Below the pieces are notes generated by a model. It was not told the origin of the DNA. It worked only from the letters and a program-made list of their open reading frames with translations, and ran no database searches. Of a DNA stretch of 64,000 nucleotides, positions 46,222 through 54,654 are shown in pieces. The DNA is taken from assembly GCF_004345605.1 (NCBI RefSeq), contig NZ_SLVY01000021.1, positions 27,944-91,943 on the forward strand, read 5' to 3'. A program made the translations under genes and the position numbers. Each line of letters opens with the position of its first letter. The stretch's first letter is position 1. This DNA comes from Rhodococcus sp. SMB37 (GTDB lineage: Bacteria; Actinomycetota; Actinomycetes; Mycobacteriales; Mycobacteriaceae).

Positions 46222-47661
46222 TCACGCCGCCTCGATTGCATCGACGACCGGCGTCGTGCGCACGGGCTGATGCTTCGGCAGGAGCACGGCGCACAGCGTA
46301 GCCACGAACGTGGACGAGCCCGCAATCACGAAGATCACAATGATGGCTCCGTGCGCCGGGAAGGTCGCGCCCGCCGCTTCGATAGTGATACTCGCGAGCA
46401 ACGCAGCGACCACCGCGCTCATACTCGACATCCCGATGGTGCGCAGGAGGCTGTTGAGACCGTTCGCGGCGGCCGTGTCGGTGACAGGAACAGCACCCAT
46501 GATCAGCGCCGGCAGGGTCGCGTAGGCCAAGGCGTTGCCGATGCTCACCATCGCCGCACCGATGACGATCAGGACGACGGTGTCGTCCCACGTGATGCGG
46601 AAGAGGTAGGCCGCGGTCATGACGAGGGTCCCGAGCGTGAGCGTGAAGCGCCCGCCGAACCGCATGGTGAGTCTCCCCGCTACCGGTGAGGTCAGGATCA
46701 TCGCCACGCTACCGGGAATCATGCACAGCCCGGCGGTTGCCGCACTGAGCCCGAACCCGAAGCCGGTGATCTCGGGTAGCTGCAACTGTTGCGTGGTCGC
46801 CAGCAAGCTGGCATACGCGGAGAATCCGATGAAGAGGCCGGCGAGATTGGCGAGCAGCACCGTGCGCCGCGCCGACACGCGCAGGTCGACCATCGGGGCC
46901 TTCACTCGCAACTGATACGGCACGAAGACGCCCGCGATCACGATGGCTGCGACGAAGCACGCGACGGTCTGCGCACTCGACCAGCCCCACGCCGGACCCT
47001 TCGAGATCCCCAGAAGCAGAGCTGTCAGGGCGAGCGACAGCAACAGCGCACCGAGAATGTCGAAGCGGCCGCGGGTTCCCGTCGCGGAGGCGGGAACGAC
47101 GAGCAGGATGCCCAGCGTGAGCAATGTGCCGACTGCCGCAGACACCCAGAAGACGGACGTCCAGCCGAAGTTGTCGTACAACGCGCCCGCCGCCGGCATG
47201 CCCAGTGCACCACCGATTCCCATCGTGGAGCTGGTGAGCGCCACAGCCCCGGCGACCTTCTCGCGAGGAAGCACATCGCGCAGGACTGCCATCGCCACCG
47301 GGATGAGCGACGACGAGAACCCCTGCAGGCCGCGTCCGATGAGAACGAACAGATAGTCGCCTCCGATCGCCGCGATCAGCGCACCGGCGACCATCATCGA
47401 CAACGACAACACCATCATCCGGCGCTTGCCGTACATGTCGGCCATCCTGGAGACGATGGGCGTGGCCACCGCTCCGGTCAGCAAGGTGATGGTGATGAGC
47501 CAGCCGACATCACCCGCGGTGACATCGAGCAGCTCCGGGAGATCCGGCAGCAGGGGTACCACGAGAGTGGTCTGGAGAGCCACGACGAGACCCGCGACGC
47601 TCAACAGTGCCGTGATCACACCGCTGGACGCCGCACTTCGCGACGGGGTCGCTGTATCCAT
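46222..47661 (-). CDS. MFS drug efflux transporter (EmrB/QacA-like)
   Basis: A 479-residue polytopic membrane protein. The N-terminal half has the antiporter-type motif A, SRMADMYGKRRMMVLSLSMMV, and the drug-proton motif LIGRGLQGFSSSLIPVAMAVLRD; GIGGALGMPAAGALYDNFGW matches motif C (G-x8-G-x3-GP-x2-GG region). Fourteen hydrophobic segments fit the QacA group. ATG 47661 is used rather than an upstream ATG that would overlap the operators. Proton-driven export of a toxic hydrophobic compound is inferred from family. Confidence 0.93.
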   Translation of the reverse strand: MDTATPSRSAASSGVITALLSVAGLVVALQTTLVVPLLPDLPELLDVTAGDVGWLITITLLTGAVATPIVSRMADMYGKRRMMVLSLSMMVAGALIAAIGGDYLFVLIGRGLQGFSSSLIPVAMAVLRDVLPREKVAGAVALTSSTMGIGGALGMPAAGALYDNFGWTSVFWVSAAVGTLLTLGILLVVPASATGTRGRFDILGALLLSLALTALLLGISKGPAWGWSSAQTVACFVAAIVIAGVFVPYQLRVKAPMVDLRVSARRTVLLANLAGLFIGFSAYASLLATTQQLQLPEITGFGFGLSAATAGLCMIPGSVAMILTSPVAGRLTMRFGGRFTLTLGTLVMTAAYLFRITWDDTVVLIVIGAAMVSIGNALAYATLPALIMGAVPVTDTAAANGLNSLLRTIGMSSMSAVVAALLASITIEAAGATFPAHGAIIVIFVIAGSSTFVATLCAVLLPKHQPVRTTPVVDAIEAA

Positions 47662-47684
47662 CCCGATCCTCCATCGCCACCTTC

Positions 47685-47701
47685 GGTGAACGTCGTTCAC
47701 C
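47685..47701. promoter_or_regulatory. TetR operator, site 1
   Basis: GGTGAACG-T-CGTTCACC, a perfect 8-bp palindrome around one base, 24 nt upstream of the MFS start. Confidence 0.75.
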
Positions 47702-47708
47702 CCACGCA

Positions 47709-47723
47709 GTGAACGACGTTCAC
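47709..47723. promoter_or_regulatory. TetR operator, site 2
   Basis: GTGAACG-A-CGTTCAC, the same sequence as site 1 with the centre base complemented; centres are 23 bp apart, about two helical turns, allowing cooperative binding of two repressor dimers. Confidence 0.75.
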
Positions 47724-47827
47724 CAGGTGACTGTCAACCACCCCGCACATCGCCGTTCTGCGACGTCACACGGCACACCCGGGCGCCGCACCTGCGAGAA
47801 GAACATGCTCTCCTCGAGAGAATGTGA

Positions 47828-47857
47828 TTGACACCTCACTTCGGGGGGTGCTAGACA
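47828..47857 (+). promoter_or_regulatory. Possible sigma70-type promoter for the molybdoenzyme operon
   Basis: TTGACA (47828-47833) is followed after 17-18 nt by TGCTAGACA, an extended -10-like element, about 45 nt before the large-subunit start. Confidence 0.5.
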
Positions 47858-47899
47858 CTTGCTCAGCATCCACCGAAGGCCGAGGTGAGAATTTCTGTG

Positions 47900-50224
47900 A
47901 TGAGGCCCAGCATTTCCGCTTACGTCGGGACTCGCATCAAGCGAGTCGAAGACCCCCGACTCCTGACCGGCGCCGGCATGTTCGTCGACGACGTGACACG
48001 TCCCGGCATGCTCCACGCATGTTTCGTGCGCAGCCCGTTCGCCCGCGCCCGGATCGTCGACATCGACATCTCCGAGGCTCTCGCACTCGACGGGGTCCAC
48101 GCGGTGTACGTCGCCGCCGACCTCGCACCCGGCATCCACGAGCAGACCTACGCGCTCGACGGGCCGTACATGCCGGCCCTGAATTGGCCCCCGCTCGCCG
48201 AGGACGAAGTGCGTTTCGTCGGCGATCCCGTCGCGCTGGTCGTGGCCGACGACCGGTACATCGCGGAGGACGCGGTCGAGCTCGTCGCCGTCGATTACGA
48301 CCCGCTGACACCGGTTGTCGACTACACCGCCGCCGATCGGGCCGACGAACTGGTCCACGCCGCGCACCCCGCGAATATCGCCGCGGCCATGGGCGGTCCA
48401 CTCCCCGACGAGCTGGCGAAGACGTTCGACGAGGCAGCCCACGTGGTCTCCCGGACCATCCATCAGCAGGCCTACATCGCGGTCCCCATGGAGACCCGCG
48501 GCCTCGTCGCCGAATGGTCGGCCGGCGAGATGACCGTCTGGGCCTCCACCCAATCCCCGCACGAGGTCCGCGGCTTCACCGCCCGGCTGCTCGGGCTCGA
48601 CGAGCACAGCGTCCGGGTGATCATGCGCGACACCGGTGGCGGCTTCGGGCAGAAGGTCGTTCCGCAGCGCGAGGACATCGCCGTGCTGCTCGCCGCCAGA
48701 AAACTTCCGGCCGCGGTGAAATGGATCGAAGACCGACAGGAACACATGATGTCGGCCGGCATGGCCCGCCAGGAATGCGGCGACGCGCGTTTCGCGTTCG
48801 ACGCCGACGGCAAGCTGCTCGGCGCCTCGATCGACCACGTCCAGAACGTGGGCGCCTACCCGATCCCGTCGCCGGTGACGTCCGGGGCGGTTGTCGGGAT
48901 GCTGTTCCCCGGACCTTATCGAGTGCCCGCGGCCGCGTTCTCGATGAAGCTGACGTACACGAACACCGTCGGCCGGGTCGCGTATCGCGGGCCGTGGCAG
49001 TTCGAATCCCTGGCGCGCGAGATGCTGCTCGACGTCGCGGCACGTCAGATGGACATCGACCCCGTCGAACTCCGGCGACGCAACATGCTCAGCGCCTCAG
49101 ATCTGCCGCTCGCCAACCCGCTGGGCATGCCGTACAACGACTCGACGCCGCTCGAGACGTTCGAGCACGCCCTGTCGATCCTCGACTACGACGCATTCCG
49201 GCGGGAGCAGGAACGCGCACGCACCGAAGGGCGCTACATCGGGGTCGGCACCTGCACCTACATCGAACCCACCACGGGTGCAACGCCGTTCCACGCCACA
49301 GAAGGTGCGACGATTCGCATCGAACCGTCGGGCAAGGTCAATGTCTACGTTGCCGGCGGGTCGTCGGGCAACAGTCTCGAAACCACCGCTGTGCAGCTCA
49401 CCGCTGATGCGCTCGGCGTCGACATCGCCGATGTCCACACCATCCAGGGCGATACCGCGATCACCCCGTTCGGTGCCGGAACCGGTGGTAGCCGCTCCGG
49501 GTCGATGATTGCGGGAGCAGTCCGGGAAACGACGTCGGTGCTGCGCGACCGGATCCTTGCCATCGCCGCACACAAGCTCGAAGCCGCGGTCGAGGACATC
49601 GAGTTCGTGGATAGTCGCGCGACCGTCCGTGGTGTCCCGAGCGTCGGGATCACCCTGAAAGAGATCGCCGAGATCTCCTACTTCCAGGCCGAGACACTGC
49701 CGCCCGGAGTACCTCCGGGACTCGAATCCAGTGGCCGCTACCATTCGCCGTCCATGATGTTGTGGGCCAATGCCAGCCACGTCTGCACGTGCGAGGTCGA
49801 CATCGAGACAGGGGCGGTGAAAATCCTCCGTTTCATCGTCGGTGAGGACTGCGGTCCGATGATCAATCCCGACATCGTCGAGGGCCAGATCTACGGTGGC
49901 ACCGTCCAGGGAATCGGTGGCGCCCTCTACGAGCACCTCGCGTACGACGACGACGGCAACCCCGTGACCACCACGTTCATGGACTACCTGCTTCCCACCA
50001 CCGACACCGTCCCCGACATCGAGATCGGGCACGTCGAATCCCCCAGCGCCGGACCCGGCGGCTACAAGGGTGTCGGTGAGGGCGGCGCGATCGGAGCGTC
50101 CCCGGCCGTGGTCAACGCGGTCGCCGATGCCTTGGCACCCTTCGGAGTGGAAGTGACCGGCTTGCCCCTGTCCCCCGCCACGATCATCAAGATGCTCGAC
50201 GAGGTCCAGGCGGTGAAGGCATGA
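47900..50224 (+). CDS. Xanthine-dehydrogenase-family molybdopterin large subunit
   Basis: A 774-residue molybdenum-cofactor subunit, catalytic part of a hydroxylase. It opens VGTRIKRVEDPRLLTGAGMFVDD, has MRDTGGGFGQKVVPQREDI (cofactor contact), the active-site loop VAYRGPWQFESLAREM, and the catalytic Glu in GVGEGGAIGASP. The loop reads AYRGPW, not AYRCSFR, so this is not a form I CO dehydrogenase even though databases often label such proteins CoxL. It more likely hydroxylates an aromatic or heterocyclic compound. ATG 47900 is chosen for GGTGAG about 10 nt upstream; GTG 47885 is possible. The stop overlaps the FAD subunit start. Confidence 0.92.
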   Translation: MRPSISAYVGTRIKRVEDPRLLTGAGMFVDDVTRPGMLHACFVRSPFARARIVDIDISEALALDGVHAVYVAADLAPGIHEQTYALDGPYMPALNWPPLAEDEVRFVGDPVALVVADDRYIAEDAVELVAVDYDPLTPVVDYTAADRADELVHAAHPANIAAAMGGPLPDELAKTFDEAAHVVSRTIHQQAYIAVPMETRGLVAEWSAGEMTVWASTQSPHEVRGFTARLLGLDEHSVRVIMRDTGGGFGQKVVPQREDIAVLLAARKLPAAVKWIEDRQEHMMSAGMARQECGDARFAFDADGKLLGASIDHVQNVGAYPIPSPVTSGAVVGMLFPGPYRVPAAAFSMKLTYTNTVGRVAYRGPWQFESLAREMLLDVAARQMDIDPVELRRRNMLSASDLPLANPLGMPYNDSTPLETFEHALSILDYDAFRREQERARTEGRYIGVGTCTYIEPTTGATPFHATEGATIRIEPSGKVNVYVAGGSSGNSLETTAVQLTADALGVDIADVHTIQGDTAITPFGAGTGGSRSGSMIAGAVRETTSVLRDRILAIAAHKLEAAVEDIEFVDSRATVRGVPSVGITLKEIAEISYFQAETLPPGVPPGLESSGRYHSPSMMLWANASHVCTCEVDIETGAVKILRFIVGEDCGPMINPDIVEGQIYGGTVQGIGGALYEHLAYDDDGNPVTTTFMDYLLPTTDTVPDIEIGHVESPSAGPGGYKGVGEGGAIGASPAVVNAVADALAPFGVEVTGLPLSPATIIKMLDEVQAVKA

Positions 50225-51108
50225 AGACCTCGGCCTTCGACTATCACGCACCCGGCACCGCTACCGACGCGGTCGCGCTCATCGCCGAATTGGGCGACGA
50301 AGCAAAGTTCATCGCGGGCGGGCAGAGTCTGATGCCGATGCTCAACCTGCGGCTCGCCGTGTTCGATCACCTCGTGGACCTGCGCAAACTCGCAGAACTG
50401 CGCGGCATCGAACAGCGCGGCGACGCGGTGTGGATCGGCGCAGGCACCACGCACTCGAAAGTCGGCCGCTCTACCGAACTGGCGACCGCGGTCCCACTGC
50501 TGTCCCGCGCGACACCGTTGATCGGACACTTCCAGATCCGCAACCGCGGCACCCTCGGAGGGTCGATTGCGCACGGCGACGGCGCAGCAGAATATCCCGC
50601 GGTCGCATTGGCCCTGGACGCCGAGATCGAAGCTTTGTCTCCACGAGGAAGCCGTACCATCGCCGCCTCGGAGTTCTTCACCGGGATGTGGACCACCGAT
50701 CTCGAAGCCGACGAGCTGCTCACCGGCGTGAGGTTCCCGACGTGGAGCGGGCGCTCCGGGTTCGCGATCGAGGAATTCGCCCGACGCACCGGCGACTTCG
50801 CACTCGCCGGCGCAGCAATCGCGATCCGCCTCGATGCCGCGTCGACACTCGACCGATGCGCGATCACGCTGTTCGGTGTGGCCCCGACGCCGGTCCGCGT
50901 CACCGCGGTGGAGTCGGAACTTCTCGGCCGGACCATCCACGAGATCGACGCCGACGAGGTCGGCCGGAGCGCACTCGGTTCGCTCGACACGGTCTCCGAC
51001 GACCTGCACGGCCCCGCCACCTACCGCCGGCGGGTGGGAGCGACGATCACAGCACGTGCGTGGCGTCGCGCCGTGGACGAGGCAACTGCCCGGGAGGGGT
51101 TCGAATGA
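50221..51108 (+). CDS. Xanthine-dehydrogenase-family FAD-binding medium subunit
   Basis: A 295-residue flavoprotein that passes electrons from the iron-sulfur subunit to an acceptor. FAD-binding motifs are AGGQSLMPMLNLRLA and RNRGTLGGSIAHGDGAAEYP; the C-terminal CO-dehydrogenase-flavoprotein domain follows (GDFALAGAAIAIRLD). ATG 50221 and the stop at 51108 overlap the flanking subunit genes by 4 nt, giving large-medium-small order in one coupled operon. Confidence 0.95.
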   Translation: MKTSAFDYHAPGTATDAVALIAELGDEAKFIAGGQSLMPMLNLRLAVFDHLVDLRKLAELRGIEQRGDAVWIGAGTTHSKVGRSTELATAVPLLSRATPLIGHFQIRNRGTLGGSIAHGDGAAEYPAVALALDAEIEALSPRGSRTIAASEFFTGMWTTDLEADELLTGVRFPTWSGRSGFAIEEFARRTGDFALAGAAIAIRLDAASTLDRCAITLFGVAPTPVRVTAVESELLGRTIHEIDADEVGRSALGSLDTVSDDLHGPATYRRRVGATITARAWRRAVDEATAREGFE

Positions 51109-51590
51109 CCAATGTAGACATCGAAGTTCATGTCAACGGGAGCCCGCGTCGCCATTCGGTGCCACCACGACTGACTCTCGCCGACTACCTACGCGTCGAC
51201 TGCGGCCTCACCGGAACACATCTCGGCTGCGAACACGGCGTGTGCGGTGCGTGCACGGTCCTGCTCGACGGCGAAGCCGTACGCGCGTGCCTCGTCTTCG
51301 CGGTGCAGGCCGACGGCGCCGAAGTCACCACCATCGAAGCAATGGCGTCCGAGGACGGCACACTGTCGCCGGTCCAGGCCGCATTCCGAGATCATCACGG
51401 TCTCCAATGCGGTTTCTGCACACCGGGGTTCATCGTCTCGGCCACGGCGTTCCTGGAGGAGAACCCGTCGCCGACAGACGGAGAGATTCGGGAAGCACTG
51501 TCCGGAAACATCTGCCGATGCACCGGATATCAGGGAATCATCGCGGCGGTGAAGGCTGCCGCGGCCACCACAACGAGCACAGGGGAATGA
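51105..51590 (+). CDS. Xanthine-dehydrogenase-family [2Fe-2S] small subunit
   Basis: A 161-residue protein with two [2Fe-2S] clusters: plant-ferredoxin type GCEHGVCGACTVLLDG plus the Cys of VRACLVF, and the four-helix type CGFCTPGFI with ICRCTGYQG. Electrons pass from the molybdenum site through it to FAD. ATG 51105 overlaps the medium-subunit stop; the SDR gene begins 1 nt after its stop, so the SDR is part of the operon. Confidence 0.97.
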   Translation: MTNVDIEVHVNGSPRRHSVPPRLTLADYLRVDCGLTGTHLGCEHGVCGACTVLLDGEAVRACLVFAVQADGAEVTTIEAMASEDGTLSPVQAAFRDHHGLQCGFCTPGFIVSATAFLEENPSPTDGEIREALSGNICRCTGYQGIIAAVKAAAATTTSTGE

Positions 51591-51591
51591 C

Positions 51592-52428
51592 ATGACGGGA
51601 CGGGTCGAGGGCAAGGTCGCATTCATCACGGGCGCAGCACGTGGTCAAGGACGCAGTCACGCGGTCAGATTGGCGGAAGAAGGTGCCAATATCATCGCGG
51701 TCGACGTCTGTAAGCAGCTGGACGGGGTTCCGATCCCGATGTCGACTCCCGAGGATCTCGAGGAGACCGTGTCGCTGGTCGAGAAGGCGGGCGGCAAGAT
51801 CTACGCCGCGCAGGCCGACGTCCGCGACATGGCCGCGATGCAGGCCATCGTCGACGACGGTGTCGCGCAGTTCGGTCGCCTCGACATCATCTGCGCCAAT
51901 GCGGGTCTCGCGAGCTCGGGTGATCGTCTCGATGCCCTCGACGAAAAGGGCTGGCGCGACATGATCGACGTCAACCTCACCGGAGTATGGGCGACCACGC
52001 GTGTCTCGGTGCCGCACATGCGTGAAGCAGGCAACGGTGGCTCGATCATCCTCACCAGCTCGGTGGGTGGCCTGCGGGCTCTGCCGAGTGTCGGGCACTA
52101 CGTCTCCGCCAAGCACGGCATGATCGGCATCATGCGCACCCTCGCCATGGAACTCGGCGAGGAGAGCATCCGCGTCAACGCCATCTGCCCGACGCAGGTG
52201 AGCACACCGATGCTTCTCAACGAGTCGACGTTCAAGATGTTCCGACCCGACCTCGAGAACCCGACCAAGGAGGATTTCGCGCCCCTGTCGCAGATGATGC
52301 ACGTGCTGCCCACCCCGTGGGTCGACGCGATCGACATCAGCAACGCGGTGCTGTTCCTCGCGTCCGAGGAATCGCGGTTCATCACCGGCGTCTCGCTGCC
52401 GGTCGACGCCGGCGCGATGCTCAAATAG
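51592..52428 (+). CDS. Mycofactocin-coupled-type short-chain dehydrogenase
   Basis: A 278-residue SDR with VAFITGAARGQGRSHAVRLAEEGANIIAVD, the NAD motif TGAARGQGR and extended acidic strand typical of dehydrogenases that keep their nicotinamide bound and pass electrons to mycofactocin. It has the NAG motif (ICANAGLAS), catalytic Ser in LTSSVGG and Tyr/Lys in YVSAKHG. No mycofactocin biosynthesis genes are in the window. Cotranscribed with the molybdoenzyme, it probably oxidises an alcohol in the same pathway. It overlaps the 3' end of convergent cobM by 8 nt. Confidence 0.9.
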   Translation: MTGRVEGKVAFITGAARGQGRSHAVRLAEEGANIIAVDVCKQLDGVPIPMSTPEDLEETVSLVEKAGGKIYAAQADVRDMAAMQAIVDDGVAQFGRLDIICANAGLASSGDRLDALDEKGWRDMIDVNLTGVWATTRVSVPHMREAGNGGSIILTSSVGGLRALPSVGHYVSAKHGMIGIMRTLAMELGEESIRVNAICPTQVSTPMLLNESTFKMFRPDLENPTKEDFAPLSQMMHVLPTPWVDAIDISNAVLFLASEESRFITGVSLPVDAGAMLK

Positions 52429-53176
52429 ACCGGTCGCGCGCCGGATCGTAGAGATGTGAACACGCCACGTCGGGTGTGTCCCGGACCCCGAGGGCACGCC
52501 CGACGAGGATCACTGCGGTGTGCTTCAACCCCGCGACCTCGACCTTCTCTGCAATGTCGGCGAGTGTGCCGCGCAGCACGATCTGATTCGGGCGCGACGC
52601 GAACGCCACCACCGCCGCCGGACAGTCCGGGCCGTAGATCTCGGAGAGTTCGGCGGCGAGCACGCGTATCCGGGTGATGGCCAGGTGCAGCACCAGGCTC
52701 GCCTCGAGACCCGCGACGCGCGCGAGCGCTTCGGTGCCGGGCATCGACGTAGACCGCGCCTGCGTGCGCGTGAGCACCACGGTCTGAACGAGTTCCGGCA
52801 CGGTCAGTTCCGCGCCGAGCGTCGCCGCGGCAGCAGCGTAGGCGGGGACGCCCGGCGTCACGTCCCACGCAACGCCTTCGGCGTCGAGGCGCCTGGTCTG
52901 TTCGGTCAGCGCCGAATACAACGACGGGTCGCCGGAGCACAACCGCACCGCATCGAGTCCGCGACGGTCTGCGTCGACGAGGTGTGCGGTGATCTGATCG
53001 AGGTCGAGATGCTGGGTGTCGATCAGTTCGGCGTCGCCCTTGCAGTGCGCAAGGATCTCGGCGTCGAGATACGTCCCCGCGTAGAGCACGACCGGGGCTG
53101 CGCGGAGCAGATCGACTGCCCGCAGCGTCAACAGATCTGCGGCACCAGGGCCGGATCCCACGAAATGTACTGTCAT
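52421..53176 (-). CDS. cobM: Precorrin-4 C11-methyltransferase
   Basis: CobM methylates C-11 of precorrin-4 to form precorrin-5. The 251-residue tetrapyrrole methylase begins MTVHFVGSGPGAADLLTLRAV (SAM loop GSGPGAAD) and has RLCSGDPSLYSALTEQ and VTPGVPAYAAAAATLG, diagnostic for the class. ATG 53176 overlaps the cobL stop by 4 nt. In mycobacterial clusters cobK follows cobM; here an unrelated SDR gene converges instead. Confidence 0.96.
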   Translation of the reverse strand: MTVHFVGSGPGAADLLTLRAVDLLRAAPVVLYAGTYLDAEILAHCKGDAELIDTQHLDLDQITAHLVDADRRGLDAVRLCSGDPSLYSALTEQTRRLDAEGVAWDVTPGVPAYAAAAATLGAELTVPELVQTVVLTRTQARSTSMPGTEALARVAGLEASLVLHLAITRIRVLAAELSEIYGPDCPAAVVAFASRPNQIVLRGTLADIAEKVEVAGLKHTAVILVGRALGVRDTPDVACSHLYDPARDRSI

Positions 53177-54372
53177 TTTTTACCTTTCGTGACACTCCAT
53201 TGCACAACCGGTCGCAGCGACTGCCACCCGGTGAACGTTCCGATCGATGAGGCCTGTTCGACCGACAACCGTGACAGCTCGCCTCCGCACGTCTTCCACC
53301 ATTGCACGAGCACGGCCTCGGTCTCGAGGGTCACCGAATGCACGACGAGGCGACCACCCGGCCGCAACGCATGCCAGCAGGTCTCGAGTACTCCGTCGCG
53401 ACTTCCACCACCGCCGACGAAGATCGCGTCGGGGGCATTCAACCCGGAAAGCGACTCTGGTGCGGCACCTCTCACCACCGCCAGTGATGGCACACCGAGC
53501 CGGGCGGCGTTGCGCGCGATCGCGTCGGCCCGTGCCGGGTCCCTCTCTATCGCGATGGTGCGGCAACGCGGGTCGGTGCGGGCCCACTCGATACCGACAG
53601 AACCGGCACCGGCTCCCACGTCCCACAACAGCTCCCCCGGTCGCGGCGCAAGTGCACACACCGCGGCGGCCCGGACAGGTCGCTTGCTGAGCTGACCGTC
53701 GTTCTCGAAGCATTCGTCCGGGAGTCCGGGTGTCGTGGACAACCCTTCCGTCCCGACGCACTCGATGCACAGGAGACCGAGCTGCGGACCCGTGGTGTCC
53801 ACGAGATCGCCCGCGGTGCCGTCGATTCGGTCCTCGTCACCTCCCAGGTCGGCGAGCACCGTCACCGCCGCATCGGCGAACCCCTCCCCCACGAGCAGCC
53901 GCGCGATCTCCGGAAGGCTCGACGAGTTCGAGGTCAGGACGATCAGCCGGCGACCTCGTGTCAGGTAGCGGCGCAGTGCGTCGACGTCGCGGCCGACGAG
54001 GGTGACCGTGTCGCATTCCTCGGCCGCCCACCCCATGCGAGCCCGGGCGAGGGCCACGGACGACACGGCGGGGATCACCTCGACTGCGTCGCGACCCAGG
54101 CGACGGATGAGGGTCGAGCCGATGCCCGATACCAAGGGGTCCCCGGACGCAAGCGCCACGACCCTGCCGGGGTGCCGGGCCAGCAGGTCGTCGAGACCGC
54201 TGAGCAGCGGGGACGGCCACGGCTCGCGGACCGCGTCGGTCGGCTGGATCATCGCGAGGTGCCGCTCGCCGCCGAGCAGGACATCGGCGGCGAGCACGTG
54301 CTCCCGGCCGGTCGCCGGCACGCTGCTCCAGCCGTCGGCGCCGATTCCGACGACGGTGATCCGTGAACCCAT
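53173..54372 (-). CDS. cobL: Precorrin-6Y C5,15-methyltransferase (decarboxylating)
   Basis: CobL methylates C-5 and C-15 of precorrin-6B and decarboxylates the C-12 acetate, giving precorrin-8X. The 399-residue fusion has a CbiE-type half (ITVVGIGADGW, VALASGDPLVSGIG) and, from about residue 220, a CbiT-type Rossmann methyltransferase (LLWDVGAGAGSVGIEWAR, IFVGGGGSRDGVLE). ATG 54372 begins at the family N-terminus. It is first of the cobL-cobM pair; I see no riboswitch on this strand upstream, unlike the divergent operon at 54655. Confidence 0.96.
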   Translation of the reverse strand: MGSRITVVGIGADGWSSVPATGREHVLAADVLLGGERHLAMIQPTDAVREPWPSPLLSGLDDLLARHPGRVVALASGDPLVSGIGSTLIRRLGRDAVEVIPAVSSVALARARMGWAAEECDTVTLVGRDVDALRRYLTRGRRLIVLTSNSSSLPEIARLLVGEGFADAAVTVLADLGGDEDRIDGTAGDLVDTTGPQLGLLCIECVGTEGLSTTPGLPDECFENDGQLSKRPVRAAAVCALAPRPGELLWDVGAGAGSVGIEWARTDPRCRTIAIERDPARADAIARNAARLGVPSLAVVRGAAPESLSGLNAPDAIFVGGGGSRDGVLETCWHALRPGGRLVVHSVTLETEAVLVQWWKTCGGELSRLSVEQASSIGTFTGWQSLRPVVQWSVTKGKK

Positions 54373-54440
54373 GGCCGTGAACGATAGCCCGTGGTCCGGG
54401 AGACGGGCGGGTGTGGATAGACTCGGCCGCGGCAAGACAC

Positions 54441-54609
54441 ATCGAAGGTGCCCTTCACAGGGATAATCGGGAAGCCGGTGAAAATCCGGCACAGGCCCGC
54501 TGCGGTGACCCGGGAGTCGTCGATCATGCGCGTGAGCGCAGCCACCGGACAGTTCCGGGAAGGCGATCGCACGACGCTCGACCGGGAAGTCCGAAGACCG
54601 GCCTTCGAT
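54441..54609 (+). promoter_or_regulatory. Cobalamin riboswitch upstream of chelatase-cobO-cobB/C-cobD operon
   Basis: ATCGAAGG (54441-54448) pairs with CCTTCGAT (54602-54609) as P1. Between are GGGAAGCCGGTGAAAATCCGG, CACAGGCCCGCTGCGGTGACC, a peripheral arm with GCAGCCACCGG, and GGAAGTCCGAAGACCGG, the conserved order. It ends 45 nt before the likely GTG start at 54655. Confidence 0.94.
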
Positions 54610-54654
54610 CGGTTGCCGAAGTGGACATCCCAGCGGGAGCCTGTGGAGGTTGGA

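Noticed and set aside
47900..51590. Form I carbon monoxide dehydrogenase (coxLMS)
   Set aside because: The large subunit lacks the AYRCSFR loop with its copper-binding Cys; it reads AYRGPW, so only the wider xanthine-dehydrogenase family is supported.
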